NCBI RefSeq assembly: GCF_003590715.1
Contig: NZ_QQVY01000001.1
Span: 1 to 64,000, forward strand
Direction of reading: 5' to 3'
Length of the DNA: 64,000 bases
Source of the DNA: Paracoccus sp. JM45
GTDB lineage: Bacteria; Pseudomonadota; Alphaproteobacteria; Rhodobacterales; Rhodobacteraceae
The notes beneath the pieces are model-generated. The model saw only the letters and a program-made list of their open reading frames with translations. It did no database searches and had not been told where the DNA came from. Below, one piece after another: positions 8,203 to 16,409 of this stretch. Positions within the stretch are counted from its first letter, which is position 1. Every line of letters begins with the position of its first letter. Made by a program: the position numbers and the translations under genes.

Positions 8203-9250
8203 CTCTGTTGCGCAAATCGGGTGACGGCCGAGCTTCCCCTATTTCCGGACAGACTTATCCTACGGCCTCTGTAACAGGTATGCCGAGGGTGGTGTAGCCG
8301 TTCAGCACGGCAATCCGAACCTGGATCTCGGCAACTTGGCGGTCGAAGTCTCGCGCCATGAAGCGCTGCCCCAGAAGTTTCACGCAATGCATCTTGCTCT
8401 CGACGCAGCTTCGGCGGTGATAGCCACTCCAATTTCGCCAAAGCGCCCGGCCGAGATATTTCGATGCCCGGAGGGCTTCGTTTCGTGCGACCGCTCCAAG
8501 GGTGTTCGGCTTCCATGGTTTTGCGTTCTTGCGAGGTGGGATGACGGCGGCGGCGCCACGAGCCGCAATGGCATCATGACACTTGCGCGTGTCATAGGCG
8601 CCGTCTGCGGTGACGCTGCCGATCTCTTGTTCGGGTGGGATCTGATCGAGCAGTTCCGGCAGCATGGGGGCGTCGCCGATACCACTGCTGGTGAACTCGA
8701 CGGCACGGATCTCCAACGTTTGCTCATCGATCCCGAGGTGGATCTTTCGCCAGACCCGCCGTTTGGGACCGCCGTGGTTGCGGGCATTCCACTCCCCTTC
8801 GCCCTCGACCTTGATGCCGGTGCTGTCGATCAGCAGATGCAGCGGGCCCTTGGACCCGCGATAGGGGATGTTCACGGCCAAGGTCTTCTGTCGACGAGAC
8901 AGCGTGCTGAAGTCGGGCACCGCCCAGTTCAAGCCGACCAACTTCAGCAGGCTCTCGACGAAACCAGTTGTTTGCCGGAGCGCCATACCGAACAAGACCT
9001 TCATTGAAAGGCACGTCTGGATAGCGGCGTCGCTATAGGTCTGATGGCGGCCACGCCGTCCTGTCGGCGCGGCATCCCAGGTCATGTCGGGGTCAAACCA
9101 GATCGTCAGCGAGCCTCGGCGCTTGAGCGCTTCATTGTAGGCTAGCCAGTTCCTGGTCTTGTAGGTCGGGGGTGTAGGTCTGCTCATGCCGTCCAGCTAC
9201 CATGCTGGATTCACGAGATGAATCCCCGAACGGATTTGCGCAACAGAGCC
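8201..9250 (-). mobile_element. Complete IS5-family insertion sequence (about 1050 bp)
   Basis: Its ends are nearly perfect inverted repeats. GACTCTGTTGCGCAAATC at 8201-8218 pairs with GATTTGCGCAACAGAGCC at 9233-9250, with one mismatch at the second base. A single intact transposase fills the inside. The 9-bp flanks (8192-8200 and 9251-9259) do not match, so the target duplication expected from a simple insertion is missing. That fits a deletion next to the element, which also explains the lost 3' end of the MDR gene. Confidence 0.9.
8255..9187 (-). CDS. IS5-family transposase, intact
   Basis: This 310-residue DDE transposase has the three catalytic residues in canonical context: D121 in LLIDSTGIK, D195 in VTADGAYD, and E263 in YHRRSCVESKM, the Y-(2)-R-(3)-E-(6)-K signature. 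The N-terminal DUF4096/InsH-like region includes DPDMTWDAAPTGRRGRHQTY. The length and lack of a frameshift suggest the IS903/IS5 subgroup rather than the two-frame IS427 type. All key residues are present, so the enzyme is probably active. It is related to the partial transposase at 1-324. Confidence 0.95.
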   Translation of the reverse strand: MSRPTPPTYKTRNWLAYNEALKRRGSLTIWFDPDMTWDAAPTGRRGRHQTYSDAAIQTCLSMKVLFGMALRQTTGFVESLLKLVGLNWAVPDFSTLSRRQKTLAVNIPYRGSKGPLHLLIDSTGIKVEGEGEWNARNHGGPKRRVWRKIHLGIDEQTLEIRAVEFTSSGIGDAPMLPELLDQIPPEQEIGSVTADGAYDTRKCHDAIAARGAAAVIPPRKNAKPWKPNTLGAVARNEALRASKYLGRALWRNWSGYHRRSCVESKMHCVKLLGQRFMARDFDRQVAEIQVRIAVLNGYTTLGIPVTEAVG

Positions 9251-9269
9251 CCTTCCAGATAACAACAAA

Positions 9270-9295
9270 GGGTCGCTACAAAAAGGCAGCGACCC
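9270..9295 (-). terminator. Hairpin terminator downstream of the BCCT carrier
   Basis: Perfect 8-bp arms GGGTCGCT (9270-9277) and AGCGACCC (9288-9295) are followed on the minus strand by TTTGTTGTT. The hairpin lies 21 bp beyond the BCCT stop and only 20 bp from the IS right end. Confidence 0.65.
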
Positions 9296-9315
9296 GCAGT
9301 AAACTTCCTATCAGC

Positions 9316-11031
9316 CTATTCTGCGGAAAGACCGGATGAGAGGCCGTTGCCAGTGGCTCCTTCGATGTTGTCGAAGGTTGTGGGCACACCTACCTTTTCA
9401 CGACGGGTGTCATTATAGATTGCCTTAAGCAGCGCGATGGCCATAAGCGCCATGACAACCGAAAACGGCAAAGCACCGATCACCATCGCTGTCTGGATCG
9501 CCGAGGTTCCGCCCGAGATCAGCAAACCTGCCACGACAAGTGCCAGCGCGACACCCCAGAACAGGATGTGGGGACGTGACTTCGGACCTTCGTCCCCCGC
9601 TGCATTGATCGTATTCACAATCAGCACCGCCGAGTCTGCGGAGGTCACAAGGAACGTCAGCAGCAGGACGACGATCAGCAGCGTAAAGCCGTAAGAGAGA
9701 GCTTCGGAGATCGGCGACAGCATGAACTCGGTCATTGCAAAGATCTTGTCGCCGTTTGCCGCATCATAGATGATGCCGTTCGCGCCTCCGTTAAGCTCAA
9801 GATCGATGGCGGTGCCACCGGCCCATGCGAACCACACAAAGCACATCAGCGCAGGCACGATCAAAGCGCCTAGAACGAATTCGCGGATGGTTCGACCGCG
9901 AGATATCCGCGCAAGGAACAGACCCACGAACGGCGCGAAAGCGATCCACCAGGCCCAGTAGAATACCGGCCACCACCCTTGCCATTGCGCAAGTAGGGAC
10001 GCTTCCGATCCTTCGACGCCATCGCTTCTGAAGACATTGATGCTCATCTCCGGAAGCGCGATCACGTAGTCCCAAAGGCCGATGAACATCGCGTTGAAGC
10101 CGAACCATGTCGCGCCGAAGATGATGAAGAAGCCCAGCAGAATGATCGAAAGCACCATATTTAGGTTCGACAGCCATCTGATGCCCTTGCCGACGCCCGA
10201 CAGAGCCGAAAGCGTGGAAAGGCCCATGATGACGAACAGGGCAACGATGACACCTGCTGTGGATGCGCCACCTTCGTCGGTTATCATGCCACCGATGCCG
10301 ATACGTGTCAGTCCGGCGACGAACTGGTCCACCCCGAACCCCAGGGTTTGTGCAACGCCAAGGATGGTGGCGACAACGGCAACTACGTCGATGACATGCC
10401 CGAGGATACCGGCAAGTGCTTGGCCAAACAGCGGGGTCAGGCCAGACCGGATGGTCAGCGGCAAGCCTCGGCGATAGCTGAAGAAGGCCAGAGACAGGCC
10501 ACAGATCGCATAGCACGCCCAAGCGCTGAAGCCCCAGTGCAGGAAGGACCATTGATAGGCATTGCGAATATTGTCTTCCGTTTTGGCGGTCGCCAGTCCC
10601 ATAATCGTCTGCGGGTTGGACCCGAAATGAGAGACAGGTTCGGCCACAGCCCACGTCAGCATGCCGACACCGATCCCGGCCCCGAACATCATCGAGAACC
10701 ACGAGAAGTTGTCGAATTCAGGCTTTTCACCTTCAAGGCCAAGATTAAGGCGACCGGCCGCAGGCCAGAGCGCCAGAATGATGCAAACAATGACGAAGAA
10801 GGCAACAAGCCATATATACCAAGAGGCGAAAACCTCGAGGATGACCGCGTTCATACTGTTGAGCACGGCACCGGACTGGACTGGCCAGAAGATGGCCCAA
10901 ACAACAATGATCGAGATGATGATCTTGGCAGGCACCGCAACCGATGTTGAAAAGCCATCGTAAAAACCGCCATCGGCTGTTTTGATATCAAGCTCGGTCA
11001 TCGGTGGGCTAAGCGTATTTTCGTCTGACAT
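9316..11031 (-). CDS. BCCT-family betaine/choline/carnitine/DMSP-type transporter
   Basis: This 571-residue inner-membrane carrier of the betaine-carnitine-choline family probably has 12 membrane helices with a hydrophilic N-terminal tail of about 30 residues. The family hallmark is the glycine-rich helix GAGIGVGMLTWAVAEPVSH. The aromatic box region around WWIAFAPFVGLFLARISRGRT, including the conserved W-x-x-x-F-P/A-F-V-G-L pattern, is also present. These carriers use Na+ or H+ to import quaternary ammonium compounds. The exact substrate cannot be read; roseobacter members also take up DMSP. It is monocistronic, with its own terminator, 45 kb from the bet/cho locus. Confidence 0.9.
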   Translation of the reverse strand: MSDENTLSPPMTELDIKTADGGFYDGFSTSVAVPAKIIISIIVVWAIFWPVQSGAVLNSMNAVILEVFASWYIWLVAFFVIVCIILALWPAAGRLNLGLEGEKPEFDNFSWFSMMFGAGIGVGMLTWAVAEPVSHFGSNPQTIMGLATAKTEDNIRNAYQWSFLHWGFSAWACYAICGLSLAFFSYRRGLPLTIRSGLTPLFGQALAGILGHVIDVVAVVATILGVAQTLGFGVDQFVAGLTRIGIGGMITDEGGASTAGVIVALFVIMGLSTLSALSGVGKGIRWLSNLNMVLSIILLGFFIIFGATWFGFNAMFIGLWDYVIALPEMSINVFRSDGVEGSEASLLAQWQGWWPVFYWAWWIAFAPFVGLFLARISRGRTIREFVLGALIVPALMCFVWFAWAGGTAIDLELNGGANGIIYDAANGDKIFAMTEFMLSPISEALSYGFTLLIVVLLLTFLVTSADSAVLIVNTINAAGDEGPKSRPHILFWGVALALVVAGLLISGGTSAIQTAMVIGALPFSVVMALMAIALLKAIYNDTRREKVGVPTTFDNIEGATGNGLSSGLSAE

Positions 11032-11548
11032 TCATCAGCTCCGCTTTAGGTTCAGGAAAAGGGTGATTTTTCAGAGCCGCGTGAATAGAATAAACGCGCT
11101 AAGGTTTGAATGCGGAATATTTTGTGTACTACCTTGCCTAACGATCCACCAAACAGTGTTACTTCTAGATTATGCGGCAAAAGGGTCGTTAAAAATCCAA
11201 TGCCCTTTAGTCGGTGTTTGAACGTCTTCTGAGGCCCGACAGTTGCTGTGTAAATTGACTAATTTCCTGATGGAGAGACGTCATTATGACAAAGTCCAGC
11301 GCACTGGCGTCGCCGCAAAGCCAAAGTATTGCTGGCTTTCGGACCAAATCAATAAAGTGCGGTTCTGTTTCGCATGGCGAATTTTCATACATGATGCGGC
11401 AAAGGCTTGCCTTTTACCGCTGCAGCTGAAAATTCTCTTTGCAGCATGGCGAGTCTTTTAATCCGCCCGATTATATGGGGAATAGTAGGATTTTCTTATG
11501 ATAGGCACCCAAACGACACCGGCACAATTGTTTTATAACGTTGATTTA
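11032..11548. other. AT-rich region upstream of the BCCT gene, ending at an IS
   Basis: The gap of about 517 bp is rich in A/T. It must hold the BCCT promoter (minus strand). Short frames occur on both strands (for example 61-72 codons around 11207-11461), but none has a recognisable domain or a good start context, and frames on the two strands overlap each other. I call no gene here. The region may be remnant accessory DNA, since an IS was inserted at its end. Confidence 0.5.
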
Positions 11549-12389
11549 GGGCCTGTGGACATTCATCTTGCAGCAATCAGGGCTGCGGCGAGGTTCCAAT
11601 TGGCGGTGTAGCTGCAATCGGTCTTGTCATAGCGTGTTGCTATGCCTCGGAATTCCTTGATCTTTGCGAAGTAGTTTTCAACCATATGGCGCCACTTGTA
11701 AGCGTCTGCGTCGTAGTTACGCTGTTGCTTTCGGTTTGATTTCGGTGGGATCACGGCGCATGCCCCACGTGCATCCAGTTCTTCCAGGAGCCAGTTCGCG
11801 TCAAACGCTTTGTCTGCCAGAAGAGCCCCGAAGGGAACTTTACGGATCAGTGGCGCGACGCCTTTTGTGTTATGTGCCTGCCCGGGCAATAATAGGAAAC
11901 GGATCAGATTGCCGAGCGCATCCACAAGCGCGACGATTTTAGTCGTCAGGCCGCCACGCGAGCGTCCGATGGCCTGAGCCTGAGTCCCCCTTTTGCGCCG
12001 GTTGCCTTCTGGTGAACCTGAACGATGGTGCCGTCGATGAGGGCATAGTCAAGGTCGGGGTCACCACTCATGGCTATGAAAAGGCTCTCGAAAACCCCTG
12101 CTTTCGCCCATCTGCGGAAGCGGCAGAACTGGCTGTTCCAGTTGCCGAAGGCGGGCGGCAGATCGCGCCATGGAGACCCGGTGTGAACGCGCCAGAACAC
12201 CGCTTCCAGAAACAGACGGTTATCATTTGCCGTAGCCCCCGCGTCGCTGGCTTTTCCCGGCAAATGCGGCTCAAGCCGCCACCACACACGATCCGTCACC
12301 ACAAAGCGCTGCTCGTTCATCCCAACCTCCGTTTGGGAGATTTGAATCAGAAATCAAAATCTATGGGAAGTATAATTGTCCACGGGCCC
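11549..12389 (-). mobile_element. IS5-family (IS427-type) insertion sequence, 841 bp, with TA target duplication
   Basis: The terminal inverted repeats are GGGCCTGTGGAC at 11549 onward and GTCCACGGGCCC ending at 12389, with one mismatch. The dinucleotide TA directly flanks both ends (11547-11548 and 12390-12391), the target duplication usual for this group. The two overlapping frames of the transposase lie within. Intact ends with a matching duplication indicate a simple, fairly recent insertion. Confidence 0.9.
11563..12320 (-). CDS. IS427-type transposase in two frames joined by -1 frameshift
   Basis: OrfA (11946-12320, 124 codons) carries the DUF4096-type N-terminus (MNEQRFVVTDRVWWRLEPHL) and the first catalytic Asp in ALIDGTIVQVHQ. 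It stops in a frame that leaves out the C-terminal half. Shifting -1 at the A4G5 run (minus strand, 11986-11994) joins it to IGRSRGGLTTKIVALVDALGN. The joined frame runs on through the second Asp (LLADKAFDAN) and the Glu region (WRHMVENYFAKIKEFRG) to the TGA at 11563. Programmed frameshifting is normal in this IS group, so this is probably a working transposase, not a pseudogene. Confidence 0.85.
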
Positions 12390-12562
12390 TAGGTGAGCTT
12401 GGATGTTGAGGCAACGAGCACAATCCATAGCAGGGCGAGGTCGCGGCCTCTTGGGCTATACTCGACAGAACCGAGAAACGGTTCAAATCCAGCCCGACCG
12501 GCTGGCGGCTGACTCAGCATATGGCATCACTTAGATCTTGGGATAACTGCTTGGGACGCGCA

Positions 12563-12835
12563 GCATCATTTCCTTCATCCCAGATGATCGACAAGTCGAA
12601 GCGGACCGAAGGCACCTTCGTTCAATGCAATTTCGAGTATGACGAGGCGAATAATCCATTCCTGCCCTCAAGCAACACCGCCTGAACTGCTCTGATCCGA
12701 CCCCGGTTCAGGACACCGGCGGGGAATAAATATTGCCTCTTGAAGGCGGCATGTCAGACCTGTCCCCCTAATAATATTTTCTGTCCGAAAGCGGAGGTTC
12801 GATACGACACCTATGCCCCCAAGGAAGCGCCCTAA
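12563..12835 (+). pseudogene. Decayed IS1182-like transposase fragment
   Basis: One frame from 12563 to the TAA at 12833-12835, interrupted by TGA at 12683-12685, gives MIDKSKRTEGTFVQCNFEYD, then a cysteine cluster C-x2-C-x7-C. This matches the order of the IS1182-type DKSKR-x2-GTF-x4-F-x-YD block and following Cys region. Just upstream, the block SIISFIP lies in another frame, so a frameshift is also present. With at least two lesions and no ends found, this is a remnant. Confidence 0.6.
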
Positions 12836-13101
12836 TGCCAAAAAACCAATGCTATAAGAAATACCGAAAAAATTGGAAGATGGTAGAGAGGCTTTTCGTG
12901 CAATTGAAGCGCATCTTCGGCATGAGCTGAGCGGCCAGATAGACATCTTAAGAAAGCATGACAAATAATTGTCAGGATCGAGCAGCCACACGTGAGACTG
13001 ACAGAGCTAAAAATACATTTTCAGATGAATTTTATAAAAATCATCATCTTATTTGATTTTTATCGGCTCGCTTGATGGGCACCCATAACCCATCACCATG
13101 C
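12836..13101. other. Non-coding AT-rich spacer with a short palindrome
   Basis: No supported gene. A 16-bp inverted repeat, TGACAA-ATAA-TTGTCA (12959-12974), stands out. Its context gives no gene to regulate: the nearest is nrdJ, whose 3' end faces it. The stretch probably continues the IS remnant zone. Confidence 0.5.
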
Positions 13102-13133
13102 AAACGGCCTCGGAGGTGTTTCCGAGGCCGTTT
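13102..13133 (-). terminator. Strong terminator hairpin downstream of nrdJ
   Basis: Perfect 13-bp arms AAACGGCCTCGGA (13102-13114) and TCCGAGGCCGTTT (13121-13133) enclose a 6-base loop. The symmetrical A/T ends would serve both strands. It lies 80 bp beyond the nrdJ stop and marks the end of the accessory zone. Confidence 0.8.
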
Positions 13134-13212
13134 CATCATCTATGTAAAATAAACTTCAAAGACGGTTGGGTAATGTCAGGTAACATGACACGCCACAATG
13201 ATACCGCTTACA

Positions 13213-15483
13213 TCACCCACATTTGGAATGGCCGCAGCTTGGGCAGGTCATGCAGCCTTCGACCATGCGCAGACCGTATTGGCCACAGCTGGGGCATGCG
13301 GGACCGCGGGGGGCTTCGCCTTCGCCAACGGCCACGACTTCGGCCTTGGGGTCGGTCTTCAGGCCCATGCCTTCGCCGGCAAGAAAGCCTGTCTCGATCA
13401 GGTGACGTTCGATCACGCCGCCAATCGCCGCCAGAATCGAGGGCACATAGCGACCCTGCATCCATGCACCACCGCGCGGATCAAAGACGGCTTTCAGTTC
13501 CTCGACCACAAAGGACACATCGCCACCGCGACGGAAAACAGCCGACACCATGCGCGTCAGCGCAACAGTCCAGGCGTAATGTTCCATGTTCTTCGAGTTG
13601 ATGAAGATCTCGAACGGGCGACGGTTGTTCGACTGAACGATGTCGTTGATCGTGATATAGATCGCGTGTTCCGACCCTGGCCATTTCAGCTTATAGGTCG
13701 CGCCTTCCAGCGCTGCAGGACGGTCCAGTGGCTCGGTCAGGTAAACGACATCGGCGCCCTGATCAGCTTCGGGGGCGGCTTCGGTTTTTTCGCTGACCGA
13801 CAGGACCGATCCGGTCACGTCATTGGGGCGATAGGTCGTGCAGCCTTTGCAGCCCAGATCCCACGCCGACATATAAACGTCTTTGAATTCTTCAAAGCTG
13901 ATGTCTTCGGGGCAGTTGATGGTTTTCGAAATTGAGCTGTCGACCCATTCCTGCGCCGCTGCCTGCATGGCGACGTGATCTTTCGGGGCCAAGGTCTGTG
14001 CGTTTACGAAGTAATCGGGCAGCGCGGTGTCGCCCTTGAGGTCGCGCCACATCTGGACGGCGTAATCGACGACCTCTTCTTCGGTGCGCGAACCGTCCTT
14101 CTGCAGGACCTTGCGGGTATAGGCATAAGCGAAGACTGGCTCGATCCCCGAAGACACGTTGCCTGCATAAAGACTGATGGTGCCCGTCGGCGCGATCGAG
14201 GTCAGCAGCGCGTTGCGGATGCCATGCTTGGCGATCGCGTCGCGCACGTCCTTGTCCATCTTGGACATAAAGCCGGACGCCAGATATTTTTTGGCGTCGA
14301 ATAGCGGGAAAGCCCCCTTTTCTTTCGCCAGATCCACGGATGCCAGATAGGCAGACCGCGCAATCGCTTTCATCCAGACACCGGTCTGTGCAACCGCATC
14401 AGCGGCACCATAACGCAGGCCCAGCATCAGCAGCGCATCGGCCAGACCGGTGACACCCAGACCGATACGGCGCTTGGCGTTGGCTTCGGCCTCTTGCTTG
14501 TCCAGCGGAAATTTCGAGGCGTCGACGACGTTATCCATCATGCGGATCGCAGTGCGGACCAGATCGTCCAGCGCCTCGGGGTCCAGCTCGGCGGCGTCGG
14601 TAAAGGGGTTCTTGACCAGACGCGCAAGGTTGATCGAGCCCAGCAGACACGCACCATAAGGCGGTAGCGGCTGTTCACCACAGGGGTTCGTCGCGGCGAT
14701 GGTTTCGACATAGTTCAGGTTGTTGGCTTTGTTGATCCGGTCGATGAAAATCACGCCCGGTTCGGCAAAGTCATAGGTCGCCTTCATGATTTGGTTCCAC
14801 AGATCCAGCGCCTGAACGGTGCGGTACACCTTGCCGTCGAACTTCAGTTCCCACGGCGCGTCGGCACGGACGGCATCCATGAAATCATCAGTGATCAGGA
14901 CCGACAGGTTGAACATACGCAGTCGGGCGCTGTCCTGCTTGGCCTCGATGAAATGTTCGACATCGGGGTGGTCGCAACGCATCGTGGCCATCATGGCCCC
15001 GCGGCGCGAGCCTGCCGACATGATCGTCCGGCACATCGCATCCCAGACATCCATGAACGACAAGGGACCCGAGGCGTCTGCTGCCACACCTTTGACCGCC
15101 GCGCCGCGCGGACGCACGGTGCTGAAGTCGTAACCGATTCCCCCGCCCTGCTGCATGGTCAGCGCGGCTTCCTTCAGCATGTCGAAAATGCCTGACATGC
15201 TGTCCGGAATTGTGCCCATGACAAAGCAGTTGAACAGCGTGACCGAACGCCCCGTTCCGGCACCGGCCAGAATGCGGCCAGCGGGCAGATATTTGAAATC
15301 TTCCAGCGCGCTATAGAACTGTTCTTCCCACTTGGCGGGTTCCTGTTCTACACGCGCAAGATCGCGTGCCACGCGACGCCAGCTGTCCTCGACCGAGCCG
15401 TCAACGGCTTGCCCATCGGCGTCTTTCATCCGGTATTTCATATCCCAGATTTGTTCCGCGATAGGGGCAGCAAAGCGTGTCAT
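13213..15483 (-). CDS. nrdJ: Class II (adenosylcobalamin-dependent) ribonucleotide reductase
   Basis: This enzyme reduces ribonucleoside diphosphates to deoxyribonucleotides using a B12-derived radical, independent of oxygen. The 756-residue protein shows class II features: the active-site cysteine in GRSVTLFNCFVMG, the NPCGEQPLPPYGACLLGSIN loop with the radical Cys and catalytic Glu, and TSIAPTGTISLYAGNVSSGI. The C-terminal tail is a zinc ribbon, CPSCGQYG and CPSCGHSKCG, implicated in re-reduction of the active site. It is monocistronic. A NrdR-box-like palindrome lies 34 bp upstream. The start ATG at 15483 begins MTRFAAPIAEQ. Confidence 0.97.
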   Translation of the reverse strand: MTRFAAPIAEQIWDMKYRMKDADGQAVDGSVEDSWRRVARDLARVEQEPAKWEEQFYSALEDFKYLPAGRILAGAGTGRSVTLFNCFVMGTIPDSMSGIFDMLKEAALTMQQGGGIGYDFSTVRPRGAAVKGVAADASGPLSFMDVWDAMCRTIMSAGSRRGAMMATMRCDHPDVEHFIEAKQDSARLRMFNLSVLITDDFMDAVRADAPWELKFDGKVYRTVQALDLWNQIMKATYDFAEPGVIFIDRINKANNLNYVETIAATNPCGEQPLPPYGACLLGSINLARLVKNPFTDAAELDPEALDDLVRTAIRMMDNVVDASKFPLDKQEAEANAKRRIGLGVTGLADALLMLGLRYGAADAVAQTGVWMKAIARSAYLASVDLAKEKGAFPLFDAKKYLASGFMSKMDKDVRDAIAKHGIRNALLTSIAPTGTISLYAGNVSSGIEPVFAYAYTRKVLQKDGSRTEEEVVDYAVQMWRDLKGDTALPDYFVNAQTLAPKDHVAMQAAAQEWVDSSISKTINCPEDISFEEFKDVYMSAWDLGCKGCTTYRPNDVTGSVLSVSEKTEAAPEADQGADVVYLTEPLDRPAALEGATYKLKWPGSEHAIYITINDIVQSNNRRPFEIFINSKNMEHYAWTVALTRMVSAVFRRGGDVSFVVEELKAVFDPRGGAWMQGRYVPSILAAIGGVIERHLIETGFLAGEGMGLKTDPKAEVVAVGEGEAPRGPACPSCGQYGLRMVEGCMTCPSCGHSKCG

Positions 15484-15516
15484 AGCAGCTTCCTTTAGTG
15501 TTCAATGCTAGGGGAT

Positions 15517-15532
15517 GCACCATATATGGTGT
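15517..15532 (-). promoter_or_regulatory. NrdR-box-like palindrome upstream of nrdJ
   Basis: GCACCATATATGGTGT contains the perfect 14-bp palindrome CACCATATATGGTG. It fits the NrdR-box pattern (ACAC-x-ATATAT-x-GTGT) at its conserved positions. NrdR represses ribonucleotide reductase genes when (d)ATP is high. Only one box is seen here, whereas many promoters have two. Confidence 0.75.
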
Positions 15533-15590
15533 CGTTGCTGGTGGTTTAACGTGATCTATGGCCGGGGGCAATATGGCAAAAATGACTATT

Positions 15591-16409
15591 TCAAGTCAGT
15601 TTTGATCTCACGATAACTTCTGCCTTGGACGACAGTGACTTACGCGTTTCACCTAGAATCGGCAGTGGATCATGAAGGCAAACAACCACCGATCCGTGAT
15701 GTTTTACCGACAACACATTCAGCAGATGTGACCCCAGATCCATATCGGCCCACCAGCCATAGAATCGCGGATCCTGCCCCGAAGGGGCGCGGTATATCGC
15801 GGTCATTGGCTGGATGGCCAGATCCTGCGGAAGGTCATCGGCAAGAAAACCCTGAAACAGCGTCGCCTTGAATGGCAAAACGCGTTGGCCGTCAGATGAC
15901 GTGCCCTCGGGGAAGAACAGCAACCGATGCCCCGCCCGCACACGGGCTGAAAATTCGGCGGCCTGTTGACGGGCAAGACGAGGGTCGCGGACAACGAAAT
16001 GCGTATTGGTCACACGCGTCAGGACGTTGATGCCGGGCCAATTCGCCACCTCGGCCTTGCTGACGAAAAACACCGGCATGGCGGCGTTCATGACCAGAAT
16101 ATCAAGCCAGCTGGAATGGTTGGCCACAACCGCCCCCGGACCGCGCATCGGCCTTCCCTGCCGCGACCAGCGCAAGCCGATGCACATAAGCGACAAACTG
16201 CAGACCGCCTGCACGTAAGGGCCGGTCCAAGGGCGGCGTATGCCATAGAACAGCCGTTCGACCCCACGCAGGGGCAACAGCAGGATCACACCGATCAGAA
16301 GGACCAGAATGGTGGGGATACCGCGACGTGCCACGCGCAGCCAGTCACGCAGCCCATGCGGGCCGGAAAGAGCCAGTGGTTCACCCTCGCGCCAGGTCGG
16401 TTCGGTCAT
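15591..16409 (-). CDS. olsA: Ornithine-lipid O-acyltransferase (PlsC family)
   Basis: This 272-residue membrane-bound acyltransferase has the HX4D active-site motif NHSSWLD (residues 97-103) and the acceptor-binding FPEGT (166-170), preceded by a hydrophobic anchor at about residues 33-47. PlsC relatives make phosphatidic acid. Here the 4-bp overlap with the upstream olsB-like gene identifies it as OlsA, which adds the second fatty acid to lyso-ornithine lipid. A general lysophosphatidate acyltransferase role cannot be excluded. No clear terminator follows. Confidence 0.85.
   Translation of the reverse strand: MTEPTWREGEPLALSGPHGLRDWLRVARRGIPTILVLLIGVILLLPLRGVERLFYGIRRPWTGPYVQAVCSLSLMCIGLRWSRQGRPMRGPGAVVANHSSWLDILVMNAAMPVFFVSKAEVANWPGINVLTRVTNTHFVVRDPRLARQQAAEFSARVRAGHRLLFFPEGTSSDGQRVLPFKATLFQGFLADDLPQDLAIQPMTAIYRAPSGQDPRFYGWWADMDLGSHLLNVLSVKHHGSVVVCLHDPLPILGETRKSLSSKAEVIVRSKLT

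Noticed and set aside
11946..12320. OrfA of the IS427-type element as a separate truncated gene
   Set aside because: The -1 shift at A4G5 restores a full transposase, which is usual for this group, so it is treated as one gene.
12668..12991. 107-codon minus-strand frame
   Set aside because: The plus strand here carries the IS1182-like relic, and the minus frame has no recognisable content.
13198..13935. 245-codon plus-strand frame
   Set aside because: Antisense of the nrdJ 3' part.
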